Source: Gammaproteobacteria bacterium (GTDB lineage Bacteria; Pseudomonadota; Gammaproteobacteria; Xanthomonadales; Xanthomonadaceae). From it: a stretch of 33,333 bases of DNA. Positions 1 to 12,013 of this stretch are shown in pieces. Made by a program: the position numbers and the translations under genes. The notes beneath the pieces are model-generated. The model did no database searches, was not told where the DNA came from, and worked only from the letters and a program-made list of their open reading frames with translations. Location of the stretch: assembly GCA_012515985.1 (NCBI GenBank), contig JAAYXJ010000010.1, forward strand, positions 1 to 33,333, in the 5' to 3' direction. Every line of letters starts with the position of its first letter. The stretch's first letter is position 1.

Positions 1-945
1 ATCGGCCGCGGCGTGGCGGCGCGAGAGGTGCGGCAGGATCACCGTGCCCAGCGCCACCCCGAACAGCCCGAGCGGGAATTCCACCAGCCGGTCCGAGTAG
101 TACAGCCACTCCACGCTGCCGGCCGCCAGCAACGATGCGAAGGCGGTGCCCACGATCAGGTTGATCTGGGCCACCGAGGACGAGAACAGGGTGGGCAACA
201 TCAGCCGCCCGACCTTGCGCACCTCGGCGTGGGCGAAGCCCCAGCGCAACCGCGGCCGCAGCCCGAGCCGTCCCAGCGCCGGCCACAGCAGCGCCAATTG
301 CAGGAACCCGGCAATCAGCACGCCCCAGGCCAGACCCACCGGCGGAATCTCGAACCGGGGTGCCAGCCACATCATCGCCGCGATCAGGGTCAGGTTGTGC
401 AGAACCGGGGTGAACGCCGGTAGCCCGAACTTGCCGTGGGTATTGAGGATCGACGCCGACAGCGCCATCAGCGAAATGAACAGCAGGTACGGGAAGGTGA
501 TCCGCAGCATCTGCCCGGTCTGGCGCAGCAGCTCCGGATCATCCAGCCAGCCGGGGGCGAACAGCCGCGCCAGCAGCGGCGCAGCCAGCATCCCCAGCGC
601 GGTCACCACCAGCACCACCGCACACAGCGCACCGGCCATGTGGTCGATGAAATCCTTCAGCGCCGCCTTGTCGCCCTTTTCCCGGATCTCGTTGAGCACC
701 GGCACGAAGGCCATCGCCATCGAGCCCTCGGCGAAGATGCGGCGCAGGAAGTTGGGGATGCGGTAGGCAACGATGAAGGCGCCGATGGCGCCGCCGGTGC
801 CGAACAGGGTTGCCTGGAGCATGTCGCGGGCAAAGCCGCTGATCCGCGACAGCAGGGTCATGCCGCTGAAGACCGCGGTGGAGCGCAGCAGGCCGCCGCC
901 CCGCGGCTGGACGGTTGCCCCGGCCCCGGGTTCGGGCGCGCTCAC
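1..945 (-). CDS. murJ: Lipid II flippase MurJ (MviN), 5' part only
   Basis: This integral inner-membrane protein of the MOP superfamily flips the peptidoglycan precursor lipid II across the membrane. The first 315 of roughly 530 residues are in the window, and the gene runs off the left edge still open. The N-terminal half shows family landmarks: LSRISGFARDMLQATLFG, AYRIPNFLRRIFAEGSM and AFVPVLNEI near residues 35-85, and YYSDRLVEFPLGLFG followed by LPHLSR near the edge. Hydrophobic segments recur throughout. GTG at 945-943 is the likely start: a purine-rich stretch lies upstream, and the next upstream GTG in this frame meets a stop at once. The gene diverges from rpsT, as in other xanthomonads. 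Identity is secure; the start is less so. Confidence 0.95.
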   Translation of the reverse strand, partial: MSAPEPGAGATVQPRGGGLLRSTAVFSGMTLLSRISGFARDMLQATLFGTGGAIGAFIVAYRIPNFLRRIFAEGSMAMAFVPVLNEIREKGDKAALKDFIDHMAGALCAVVLVVTALGMLAAPLLARLFAPGWLDDPELLRQTGQMLRITFPYLLFISLMALSASILNTHGKFGLPAFTPVLHNLTLIAAMMWLAPRFEIPPVGLAWGVLIAGFLQLALLWPALGRLGLRPRLRWGFAHAEVRKVGRLMLPTLFSSSVAQINLIVGTAFASLLAAGSVEWLYYSDRLVEFPLGLFGVALGTVILPHLSRRHAAAD

Positions 946-972
946 GCCCCGCCCCCCACGCGGTCCGCAGTG

Positions 973-1001
973 TTGACCCAACCCGTTGAATCCCCCATAA
1001 T
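973..1001 (+). promoter_or_regulatory. Sigma-70 promoter of rpsT
   Basis: The -35 TTGACC (973-978) and -10 CATAAT (996-1001) are separated by exactly 17 bp. Transcription would start near 1008, giving a leader of about 93 nt before the rpsT GTG. The leader holds a small hairpin, CCGGG-ATTG-CCCGG (1025-1038). The strong match fits a ribosomal protein gene; the start site itself is inferred. Confidence 0.7.
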
Positions 1002-1100
1002 TTCCTGCTCGCTTGTGTTTGTTGCCGGGATTGCCCGGTGATTCCGTTCCCGGGCCCGCTATCGTACGCGCCCCACCACCCGCAGATTCAGGATTCCATC

Positions 1101-1379
1101 GTGGCCAACATCAAGTCTTCCAAGAAGCGCGCCAAGCAGGCCGTCGTGCGCAACCAGCGCAACAGCAGCCAGCGTTCGCAGCTGCGCACCGCGGTGAAGA
1201 AGGTGATCAAGGCGCTCGACGCCAACGACGCCGCCGGCGCCCAGGAGGCGTTTGCCGCCGCCCAGCCGCTGCTCGACCGCTTCGGTGCGCGCGGCCTGAT
1301 CCACCGCAACAAGGCCGCCCGCCACAAGAGCCGCCTGAGCGCACGGATCAAGGCGCTGCAGCAGCAGTCCGCCGCCTGA
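1101..1379 (+). CDS. rpsT: 30S ribosomal protein S20
   Basis: S20 binds 16S rRNA early in assembly of the 30S body. The 92-residue product begins (V/M)[12 protein letters not shown] and ends in a basic helix ([14 protein letters not shown]), with many Lys/Arg, as the family requires; the usual length is 86-90 residues. The start is GTG at 1101, with AGGA eight bases upstream. An earlier in-frame ATG at 1038 would add 21 residues not found in S20. E. coli rpsT also uses a non-AUG start (UUG), which is tied to translational autoregulation; whether the GTG here does the same is inference. The gene is single, with its own promoter and terminator. Confidence 0.97.
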   Translation: MANIKSSKKRAKQAVVRNQRNSSQRSQLRTAVKKVIKALDANDAAGAQEAFAAAQPLLDRFGARGLIHRNKAARHKSRLSARIKALQQQSAA

Positions 1380-1401
1380 CCGGCGCGCCCTGGCGTCACT
1401 G

Positions 1402-1426
1402 AAAGCCCGGCCCTGGCCGGGCTTTT
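1402..1426 (+). terminator. Rho-independent terminator after rpsT
   Basis: An 11-bp perfect stem, AAAGCCCGGCC (1402-1412) with GGCCGGGCTTT (1415-1425), has a very tight loop and runs into TTTT (1423-1426). It begins 22 bases after the rpsT stop. The stem is symmetric enough to act on obgE transcripts from the other strand, although the A-run for that direction is short. Confidence 0.88.
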
Positions 1427-1494
1427 CGTTTGCGCGCAATCCGGAAACCGGCCGCCGCGCCCCGTGACCGGGCGCCGCAGCGGCGCTGACGCCG

Positions 1495-2989
<1,495 letters not shown>

Positions 2990-3046
2990 GTCCATCCGAA
3001 GTCCGGACCGCCACGCCCCAAAAACCCCCGGAAATCAGGCACCAAC

Positions 3047-3073
3047 GAAAAGCCCCGCGTCTCGCGGGGCCTT
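3047..3073 (-). terminator. Rho-independent terminator after rpmA
   Basis: An 8-bp GC stem, GCCCCGCG (3052-3059) with CGCGGGGC (3063-3070), has a three-base loop and is followed on the minus strand by TTTTC (3051-3047). It lies about 30 bases past the rpmA stop and ends the rplU-rpmA transcript before obgE. Confidence 0.88.
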
Positions 3074-3100
3074 TCTGGTGCATCGGGTTGTCGCGCGGGG

Positions 3101-3361
3101 TCAGTCCGCGGCGACGACGTTCACCGTGCGGCGCTTGTTGGCGCCCTTGGTGGTGAACTCCACGGTGCCATCGACCAGCGCGTAGAGCGTGTGGTCGCGG
3201 CCCAGGCCCACGCCGTTGCCGGGGTGGAACTTGGTCCCACGCTGGCGGACGATGATGTTGCCGGCCTCGATGGCCTGGCCGCCGTAGATCTTCACACCCA
3301 GGAACTTCGGGTTGGAGTCGCGGCCGTTGCGGGTCGAACCGCCTGCTTTCTTGTGTGCCAT
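3101..3361 (-). CDS. rpmA: 50S ribosomal protein L27
   Basis: L27 is a 50S protein whose N-terminus reaches the peptidyl-transferase centre. The 86 residues are of standard length, starting [16 protein letters not shown] and continuing [10 protein letters not shown] and [14 protein letters not shown], all L27 signatures. Mature-type N-terminal processing (as in Firmicutes) is not indicated, because the protein starts directly with AHKKA. A GGAG eight bases before the ATG overlaps the region of the rplU stop. It is the second gene of the rplU-rpmA operon, 12 bases after rplU, and ends at a strong terminator. Confidence 0.98.
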   Translation of the reverse strand: MAHKKAGGSTRNGRDSNPKFLGVKIYGGQAIEAGNIIVRQRGTKFHPGNGVGLGRDHTLYALVDGTVEFTTKGANKRRTVNVVAAD

Positions 3362-3373
3362 GGCTGCTGCTCC

Positions 3374-3694
3374 TTACTTGCTGTCGCCACCGGCAATGCC
3401 GGTGATCTCGATTTCGGTGTAGTGCTGGCGATGTCCCTGCCGCTTCATGTGGTGCTTGCGGCGGCGGAACTTGATGATCTTGATCTTGTCGGCGCGGCCG
3501 TGGGCCACGACCTTGGCGGTGACGGTGGCGCCGTTGACGGCGTCGCCGACCTTGATGCCATCGCTGTCGCCGAGCATCAGGATGTTGTCGAACGTGACCT
3601 CGCTGCCGGCATCGGCCTCGAGCTTTTCGACGCGGAGCGTTTCGCCCTGCGCCACGCGGTATTGCTTACCGCCGGTGACCAGTACTGCGTACAT
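3374..3694 (-). CDS. rplU: 50S ribosomal protein L21
   Basis: L21 binds 23S rRNA near L20 in the 50S subunit. The 106-residue product starts [14 protein letters not shown], which is diagnostic of L21, and holds the basic RNA-binding stretch [19 protein letters not shown] near residues 73-91 before a typical EIEITGI ending. AGAGG seven bases upstream supports the ATG at 3694. It is the first gene of the rplU-rpmA operon, driven by a strong promoter at 3767-3796 with a leader of about 66 nt, and diverges from uvrA. Confidence 0.98.
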   Translation of the reverse strand: MYAVLVTGGKQYRVAQGETLRVEKLEADAGSEVTFDNILMLGDSDGIKVGDAVNGATVTAKVVAHGRADKIKIIKFRRRKHHMKRQGHRQHYTEIEITGIAGGDSK

Positions 3695-3766
3695 GACGTG
3701 CCTCTCGTGGTTCGGTTCTGTAGTTATTCTTTGATCTGGCCACCATCGAGGGCGGACAGAAGCGGA

Positions 3767-3796
3767 ATTGTAGGGGAATCAGCGATTTGGGGTCAA
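3767..3796 (-). promoter_or_regulatory. Sigma-70 promoter of rplU-rpmA
   Basis: Read on the minus strand, -35 TTGACC (3796-3791) and -10 TACAAT (3772-3767) are 18 bp apart. Transcription would begin near 3760. The -35 is identical to that of rpsT, the other ribosomal-protein promoter in the window. Confidence 0.72.
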
Positions 3797-3869
3797 CCGG
3801 CCAATTCCGCCGTCGCGGATGCTGCGACAGGCCCCGGTCATGCTCGCCGGAAGGTGGAAAACCCCCGGT

Positions 3870-3898
3870 TTGCCCCCATATCCGAGCCTCGGTAGGCT
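3870..3898 (+). promoter_or_regulatory. Possible uvrA promoter
   Basis: TTGCCC (3870-3875) and TAGGCT (3893-3898) are 17 bp apart, placing a start near 3905 and a leader of about 58 nt before the uvrA ATG. TAGGCT also appears upstream of putP. No LexA-box-like palindrome was found between rplU and uvrA, so SOS control is not evident from sequence. Confidence 0.38.
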
Positions 3899-3962
3899 GA
3901 TCGACTGCCCGCCCTTTTCCCCCACCCGCTCGGCGCGCGCCGGGCCATCCCCCGGACTTTCC

Positions 3963-6914
<2,952 letters not shown>

Positions 6915-6916
6915 GC

Positions 6917-7327
6917 ATGGACGACAAGCAACCCGACGCGCTGTTCCGCATGCCCCTGAGCGTGCGCTGGCGCGACCTGGACGCCTTCAACCACGTCAAC
7001 AACTCCAACTTCCTCACTTATCTGGAGGAAGCGCGGATCCGCTGGTTCGATTCGCTCGACGAGGAGTGGGTGACCGAGGAAACCGCGCCGCTGCTGGCCG
7101 CGGTGCAGGTGAACTACCGCATGCCCATCCCCTACCCGGCTGAACTGGTGGTGGCGCTGCACTGCGAGCGCCTGGGCAACACCAGCGTGACCATCGGCCA
7201 CCGCATCACCAGCCGGGACGGCGCAACGCTCTACGCCGACGGCCACGTGGTGATGGTGTGGGTGGAGCGCGCCAGCGGGCGGCCGACTGCGCTGCCGGAC
7301 GCCGTCCGCCGCGCCGCGGGCGGTTGA
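6917..7327 (+). CDS. Acyl-CoA thioesterase, 4HBT/YbgC-type hotdog protein
   Basis: This is a hotdog-fold thioesterase that probably hydrolyses acyl-CoA; the substrate is unknown. About 136 residues is normal for a single hotdog domain. The N-terminal motif RWRDLDAFNHVNNSNFLTYL holds the Asp and the HVNN stretch that form the 4-hydroxybenzoyl-CoA thioesterase-type active site. The strand VQVNYRMPIPYP and the pattern TLYADGHVVMVWV near the end also fit. Two starts are possible: ATG 6911 overlaps the uvrA stop (ATGA), and ATG 6917 is seven bases after GAGGA. I prefer 6917 for its Shine-Dalgarno spacing. It is probably cotranscribed with uvrA, although no functional link is known. Confidence 0.85.
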   Translation: MDDKQPDALFRMPLSVRWRDLDAFNHVNNSNFLTYLEEARIRWFDSLDEEWVTEETAPLLAAVQVNYRMPIPYPAELVVALHCERLGNTSVTIGHRITSRDGATLYADGHVVMVWVERASGRPTALPDAVRRAAGG

Positions 7328-7357
7328 TCCGCCCGACCGACCTGACCAATCGAGCTC

Positions 7358-7420
7358 GCAGGCGGGTTCGACCCGCCGTTCCATGGTCGGTCCCGGGCGG
7401 CGGCTCAACGCCCGCCCTAC
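7358..7420. repeat. Inverted pair of REP-like hairpins
   Basis: On the plus strand GCAG precedes a perfect hairpin, GGCGGGT-TCG-ACCCGCC (7361-7377). Facing it on the minus strand, GTAG (7420-7417) begins GGCGG(G)C-GTTGA-GCCGCC, a stem with one bulged base. A GTAG-type head, a short GC palindrome and opposite orientation are the hallmarks of REP pairs known from Stenotrophomonas and relatives. Neither hairpin has a T-run. The outer edge overlaps TACAAT (7418-7423), a possible -10 for the next gene. Confidence 0.45.
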
Positions 7421-7450
7421 AATCGACCCACTCCTTTGAAGGGAATTCAC

Positions 7451-8215
7451 ATGAGCGAACTGGTCGAGTCGATTCCGCACGGTCGCATCCACGAGCTGCG
7501 CCTGGCGCGCCCACCGGTCAACGCCATCAACTCGGGGCTGTGCGCGGCGCTGATCGGCGCCATCGATGCAGCCGTGGGCGCGGGCGCCGAAGGGCTGGTG
7601 CTCTCCGGCGGGCCGAAGGTCTTCTCCGCCGGCCTGGACGTGCCGTGGCTGCTCACCATCCAGGACGACCGGCAGGCATTGCATGACGCCTGGAACGCTT
7701 TTTTCAACGCCGCACGCGCCCTGGCCGCCAGCCCGGTCCCGGTGGTGGCGGCGATCGCCGGCCATGCCCCGGCCGGCGGCTGTGTGCTGGCGCTGTGCTG
7801 CGACTGGCGGGTGATGGCGGAGGGCCCCTTCACCATCGGCCTCAACGAAACCCAGGTGGGCATCGCCATCCCGCCCGGGATCATGCAGCTCCTGCAGCGC
7901 ACGGTCGGCCCGCGCCGCGCGGAAGCGATGCTGGTGCCCGGCGAGATGGTGGAGTCGGAGCAGGCGCTGCAGATCGGCCTGGTGGACGAGCTGGCCGGCA
8001 TCGACCACGTGGTGACCCGCGCCATGGCCCGCCTCGACCTGCTGCTGGACCTGCCGCGCGGGCCGATGCTGGAAACCCGGCGGGTGCTGCGCAAGGACCT
8101 CCAGGACGCCCTCTCACCCGAGAACATGCAGCTGGAACAATGCCTGGAATCCTGGCACAGCGAGGACACCCAGCAGGCCCTGCGGGCGATGGTGGCCAGG
8201 CTCGGGAAGGGCTGA
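7451..8215 (+). CDS. Delta3,Delta2-enoyl-CoA isomerase, ECI1-like crotonase
   Basis: This crotonase-fold enzyme probably moves the double bond of 3-enoyl-CoA to the 2-position, so that unsaturated fatty acids can enter beta-oxidation. It has 254 residues. Oxyanion-hole motifs are FSAGLD (58-63) and GHAPAGGCVLALCCDWR (104-120). The motif GLNETQVGI (130-138) carries the Glu that is catalytic in mitochondrial ECI1, and the last ~25 residues (SEDTQQALRAMVARLGKG) also resemble ECI1 more than hydratases. The hydratase-type second Glu is not apparent, which argues for isomerase. ATG 7451 follows AAGGGA at good spacing. It sits downstream of a thioesterase, a loose lipid context. Confidence 0.82.
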   Translation: MSELVESIPHGRIHELRLARPPVNAINSGLCAALIGAIDAAVGAGAEGLVLSGGPKVFSAGLDVPWLLTIQDDRQALHDAWNAFFNAARALAASPVPVVAAIAGHAPAGGCVLALCCDWRVMAEGPFTIGLNETQVGIAIPPGIMQLLQRTVGPRRAEAMLVPGEMVESEQALQIGLVDELAGIDHVVTRAMARLDLLLDLPRGPMLETRRVLRKDLQDALSPENMQLEQCLESWHSEDTQQALRAMVARLGKG

Positions 8216-8227
8216 GTTGGGCGCTGG

Positions 8228-9085
8228 TCAGGCCCCGGTGGCCACCGGACGCTCCGGGTCCTCGATCCAGCCGCTCCACGAGCCCGTGTAGAGCTTCGCG
8301 CCGGGCAAGCCGGCATGCGCCATCGCCAGCAAGTGGTGGCAGGCGGTCACGCCGGAACCGCACATCACCGCCACCTGGCCGGGATCGCGCCCGGCCATCA
8401 ATCCCTGGAACCCGTCGTGCAGCGCCTGCGCGTCGCGGATGCGGCCGTCGCCGCCGACGTTCTCCAGGTACGGCCGGTTTACCGCTCCCGGGACGTGTCC
8501 GGCCACCGGATCGATCGGCTCCGAAACCCCACTGAACCGCTCGGCACCGCGCGCGTCGACCAGCAGTCCCCCGTCCTCGAGATGGGATTCCACCGCCCTG
8601 GCGTCCAGCAGCCGCGAGCGATCGAAATCCGCCCTGTAGCGGGCCGGGGCAGGCGCCGCGGTGACCGTTTCCACCGGCAGCCCCAGCGAGCGCCAGCGCG
8701 CCCAGCCGCCATCGAGCACGGCGACGTCCACATGGCCCAGCGCGCGCAGCAGGAACCACAGGCGGGCGGCGAACGCGCCGTCGCCGCCGTCGTAGGCCAC
8801 GACCTGGTGGTGCGGCGTGATCCCCCAGTCGCCCAGGCGCGCACAGAACACGGTCGCGTCCGGCCACGGATGACGCCCTGCCCCGCCGCCGTGGGCCGCG
8901 GTGCCGGACAGATCCCGGTCCATGTGCGCGTGGACGGCGCCTGGCACGTGGCCGGCCGCGAAAGCCTCATTGCCGGCGTCGGGATCGGCCAGCGAGTGCC
9001 GGCAATCCACCACCGCCAGCTCTTCGCGGCCCAGCGCGGCGGCCAGCGCCTCCGCCTGCACCACCGTCTGCCAGCCCATGGTCAT
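8228..9085 (-). CDS. sseA: 3-mercaptopyruvate sulfurtransferase (two-domain rhodanese)
   Basis: This enzyme transfers sulfur from 3-mercaptopyruvate (or thiosulfate) to thiols or cyanide in the cytoplasm. The 285 residues form two rhodanese domains: an inactive N-terminal one (VVDCRH near 26-30, GHVPGAVHAHMDRDLS) and an active C-terminal one (VDARGAERF, GHVPGAVNRPY). The catalytic loop CGSGVTA (Cys242) is the mercaptopyruvate type seen in SseA, rather than the CRKG type of classical rhodanese. The ATG at 9085 overlaps the Nudix stop as ATGA, with GGGAGA upstream; another Met lies two codons in. It is the last gene of a three-gene operon. Assignment within the family rests on the loop alone. 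Confidence 0.88.
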   Translation of the reverse strand: MTMGWQTVVQAEALAAALGREELAVVDCRHSLADPDAGNEAFAAGHVPGAVHAHMDRDLSGTAAHGGGAGRHPWPDATVFCARLGDWGITPHHQVVAYDGGDGAFAARLWFLLRALGHVDVAVLDGGWARWRSLGLPVETVTAAPAPARYRADFDRSRLLDARAVESHLEDGGLLVDARGAERFSGVSEPIDPVAGHVPGAVNRPYLENVGGDGRIRDAQALHDGFQGLMAGRDPGQVAVMCGSGVTACHHLLAMAHAGLPGAKLYTGSWSGWIEDPERPVATGA

Positions 9086-9723
9086 GTGGCCATCTCCCGT
9101 GCGCGCACCAATCGCTCACGCAGGTTGTACAGGATCGATGCGGTCACGCCCCAGATCCGGTGCGGGACCAGTTCGGGCTCGCCGCGGTACTCGAGAACCT
9201 CGCGCGGACGACCGCCGTACTCGATCTGCAGGCGTCGCAGGTTGTCGGGCGAGAGCAGGAAGCCAAGCTCCACTTCAAACACATCGGCGACCTCGGAGGG
9301 ATCGGGAATGGCCACGAAGCCGGGATCGATCGCCGCCACCGCCGGCAGCACGCGATACCCGCTCACGGTCACCACCGGGTCCAGCCAGCCCAGCGGCCGC
9401 GCCTGCGTGGGCAGCAGGCCCACCTCCTCGTGCGCCTCGCGCAGCGCCGCGGCCAGCGCGTCGCTGTCGCCCGGCTCCACCCCGCCGCCGGGAAAACTCA
9501 CCTGCCCCGGATGGTGGCGCAGGACCTCGGTGCGGCGGGTCAGCACCACGTAGGGGCCATCCTCGCGCGGCACCAGTCCCACCAGCACCGAGGCCTGGCG
9601 GAGCGGGCGGCGCGGCGGCAGAAGGTCGGCCACCTCGTCGAGGTTCCAGCCGTCGTCGGCCGGTGGCGCGCGCAGCGGATGCAGCGCGCGAGCCAGGTCG
9701 GCCAGCCGCGCCTCGGGGCTCAC
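9082..9723 (-). CDS. CoA pyrophosphatase-type Nudix hydrolase
   Basis: This is a Nudix hydrolase of the YeaB/NudL group, which cleaves CoA and its derivatives to phosphopantetheine and 3',5'-ADP. The 213 residues include VVLTRRTEVLRHHPGQVSFP and then GGGVEPGDSDALAAALREAH followed by EEVGLL. The REAHEEVG core holds the metal-binding Glu residues. The leading Glu of the standard Nudix box is replaced by an Asp-rich stretch, as in other CoA-type members. The LRxHxGQVxFPGG signature is what separates this group from other Nudix families. The start is GTG at 9723, overlapping the DUF1289 stop (GTGA), which implies translational coupling. Substrate is inferred from family. Confidence 0.87.
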   Translation of the reverse strand: MSPEARLADLARALHPLRAPPADDGWNLDEVADLLPPRRPLRQASVLVGLVPREDGPYVVLTRRTEVLRHHPGQVSFPGGGVEPGDSDALAAALREAHEEVGLLPTQARPLGWLDPVVTVSGYRVLPAVAAIDPGFVAIPDPSEVADVFEVELGFLLSPDNLRRLQIEYGGRPREVLEYRGEPELVPHRIWGVTASILYNLRERLVRAREMAT

Positions 9724-9905
9724 GTGCGCTCCGCCTCGCGCCGGGGCAGCACATCGTCCATCAGGTGCATGCGCTCATCATCGTCCATCACGCCCCAGCG
9801 GGCGATCTCGTCCGTGGTCCGGTGGCAGCCCATGCAGATGCCTTCGCCGTCCAGGGCGCACACGCCAATGCAGGGGGTGAGGACGGCACGGAGCTGGAAG
9901 TTCAT
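9720..9905 (-). CDS. DUF1289 small cysteine-motif protein
   Basis: This 61-residue protein has the DUF1289 pattern: PCIGVCALDGEGICMGCHRT near residues 11-30, giving CxxxC then CxxC spacing, followed by DEIARWGVMDDDER. The four Cys suggest metal or Fe-S binding; the family has no established function. It heads an operon whose genes overlap by stop-start coupling (GTGA, then ATGA) with the Nudix and sulfurtransferase genes. Its ATG lies only 11 bases after the FKBP terminator, so its promoter must overlap the end of that gene, or it depends on readthrough. The Shine-Dalgarno sequence is weak (GGGTATGAG). Confidence 0.85.
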   Translation of the reverse strand: MNFQLRAVLTPCIGVCALDGEGICMGCHRTTDEIARWGVMDDDERMHLMDDVLPRREAERT

Positions 9906-9916
9906 CTCATACCCAT

Positions 9917-9949
9917 GAAAAAGCCGCGCCGGCTTGCGCCGACGCGGCT
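9917..9949 (-). terminator. Rho-independent terminator after the FKBP gene
   Basis: On the minus strand, a 12-base stem (9949-9938 with 9933-9922, one mismatch) and loop GCAA are followed by five Ts. It is placed 31 bases after the FKBP stop and immediately before the DUF1289 gene. Confidence 0.85.
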
Positions 9950-9980
9950 GTCGTTGCGGCGCTGCGGACGCAGCCGGACG

Positions 9981-10688
9981 TCAGTTGTTGATGCTGACCA
10001 GCTGGACCTCGAACACCACCGCCTGGTTCGGCCCGATCGGCGACTGCGGGGTGTTGCCGTAGGCGATGTCCGGTGGCAGCACCACTTCCCAGCGGGCGCC
10101 GGACTGCATCATGCCGATGGCCTCGCGCAGGCCGGCCAGCGGGATCTCGCCGACCGTCATGGTCACCGGGCCGCCCTGCTGGCCACCCTCGCGCGGGGCG
10201 CTGGTGTCGATGAAGGTCGGGCCCTCCGGCAGGCTGGCCTTGTAGTGCACCTGCACCTGGCTCTGGGCGGTGGGGCGGGCGCCGCTTCCGGCCTCGATCA
10301 CCCGGTACTGCAGGCCGCTCTCGGTGGTCTGCACGCCGGACTTCGCCCGGTTCTGGGCAAGGAAGGCGTCGCTCTTGGTCTTGTTCTCGGCGGAGGCCTG
10401 GTTGAAGGCTTCCTGGGCCCGCGCCATCTGGCGCTGCTGCATGTTCTCCACCGCGGTGCGCAGCTGCTCGACCGGCACCGTGGGGTCCTTGCGGGCGTAG
10501 CCGTCGCGCAGCGCCTGGACGACGGTTTCAACGTTGATCTGCTCGCCGCTTTCGACGAGGTTCCGGCCAAGGTCATAGCCCAGCGCGTAGCTCAGCTGGC
10601 CCTGCTCGGTGGACGTGTCCTGGGCTGCGGCGGCGCCGCTGGCCAGGGTAAGGGCCGCGACGGTAGCGGCCAGAAGGCGCAACTTCAT
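9981..10688 (-). CDS. Exported FKBP-type peptidyl-prolyl cis-trans isomerase (Mip/FkpA-like)
   Basis: This is a periplasmic or outer-membrane-associated prolyl isomerase and folding helper. The 235 residues start with a signal peptide (MKLRLLAATVAALTLASGAA, cleavage near residue 22, AAA-QD). An FKBP_N dimerisation region covers about 25-125, with SYALGYDLGRNL and a long Gln/Ala/Lys-rich helix around 75-120. The FKBP catalytic domain follows: SGLQYRVIEAGSG, VQVHYKASLPEG, GLREAIGMMQSGARWEVVLP, IAYG and the ending VVFEVQLVSI. No lipobox Cys is present, so a soluble periplasmic form is likelier than a lipoprotein. The start at ATG 10688 has GGAG nine bases upstream; an extra 38 open codons upstream are not part of the family. 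Confidence 0.93.
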   Translation of the reverse strand: MKLRLLAATVAALTLASGAAAAQDTSTEQGQLSYALGYDLGRNLVESGEQINVETVVQALRDGYARKDPTVPVEQLRTAVENMQQRQMARAQEAFNQASAENKTKSDAFLAQNRAKSGVQTTESGLQYRVIEAGSGARPTAQSQVQVHYKASLPEGPTFIDTSAPREGGQQGGPVTMTVGEIPLAGLREAIGMMQSGARWEVVLPPDIAYGNTPQSPIGPNQAVVFEVQLVSINN

Positions 10689-10772
10689 GCAGTGGTTCTC
10701 CAGATTTCCGGGGTGGTTCGGGGCATCGGATCCGTCCGCGCCAGCGGCGGACCACCTGCGGGCGAACGCGAT

Positions 10773-10802
10773 AGGATAGCGGCCGGGCCGCTTAACTGTC
10801 AC
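10773..10802 (-). promoter_or_regulatory. Probable promoter of the FKBP gene
   Basis: On the minus strand, GTGACA (10802-10797) and TATCCT (10778-10773) are 18 bp apart, giving a start near 10766 and a leader of about 78 nt. Each hexamer is close to the sigma-70 consensus. It lies in the divergent gap shared with the enoyl-CoA hydratase gene. Confidence 0.45.
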
Positions 10803-10883
10803 TTAGGACGGCTGTGCGACCCCGGCGGCGGGCGGAAAGTTCCGCCGTTTCCCCGATTTCCATTCATTCTTGCCCAGGTACTC

Positions 10884-11662
<779 letters not shown>

Positions 11663-11666
<4 letters not shown>

Positions 11667-12013
11667 GCGGAGACGCGCTCGCCCTGCGCCTGCTTGAATT
11701 GCTGGACGCGGATGACCTGGACGGCGCCATCGACGCCGGGCTGGCCGGGTTCGACCCGCATGCCTGCCCCTCGCTCGGGCCCGCGCAGCGTGAGCGGTTG
11801 CTGTCCGCGCGCGACAGGCTGCTGGCAGCCTGGGCGGCGCGAGACCGCCACCGCGCCCGCAACGCACGGCTGGCACGCAAGGCGGAGGAGCTGCGCGCCA
11901 GGCGCCAGGCGCGCTCGGCCCCGGCCCCGGCCGGAAAGCGGCCCGCCCTGCCGCCTGCCGCCGCGGCCGCGCTGGCCCGCGCGCGCCAGCGCGCCCGAGG
12001 TGGCGCCCAGTGA
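11663..12013 (+). CDS. Uncharacterised Ala/Arg-rich protein between enoyl-CoA hydratase and nth
   Basis: I do not recognise this 116-residue product. Its GTG start overlaps the hydratase stop (GTGA), and its own stop overlaps the nth GTG, so it is translationally coupled on both sides, the best evidence that it is real. The N-terminus (residues 5-30) is Leu/Asp/Ala-rich and probably helical. Residues 45-80 form a charged Arg/Ala helix (RERLLSARDRLLAAWAARD, then RARNARLARKAEELRARR) that could be a coiled coil or nucleic-acid contact. The C-terminus is Pro/Ala-rich and ends in basic residues. Only two Lys are present, reflecting high GC. There is no signal peptide or membrane segment. The reading frame could be fortuitous, but the coupling argues against that. 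Confidence 0.65.

Noticed and set aside
3695-3962. Search for a LexA (SOS) box before uvrA
   Set aside because: No TTAGTA/TACTA- or CTGT/ACAG-type palindrome was found; only an ordinary weak promoter is visible.
10831-10846. Perfect hairpin GGCGGAA-AG-TTCCGCC before the enoyl-CoA hydratase
   Set aside because: It is followed only by GTTTCC; it could be a weak terminator or leader structure, but nothing assigns it.
8901-10883. Open frame continuing 661 codons upstream of the enoyl-CoA hydratase start
   Set aside because: It runs antisense over the sulfurtransferase, Nudix, DUF1289 and FKBP genes; the crotonase domain begins only after 10884.
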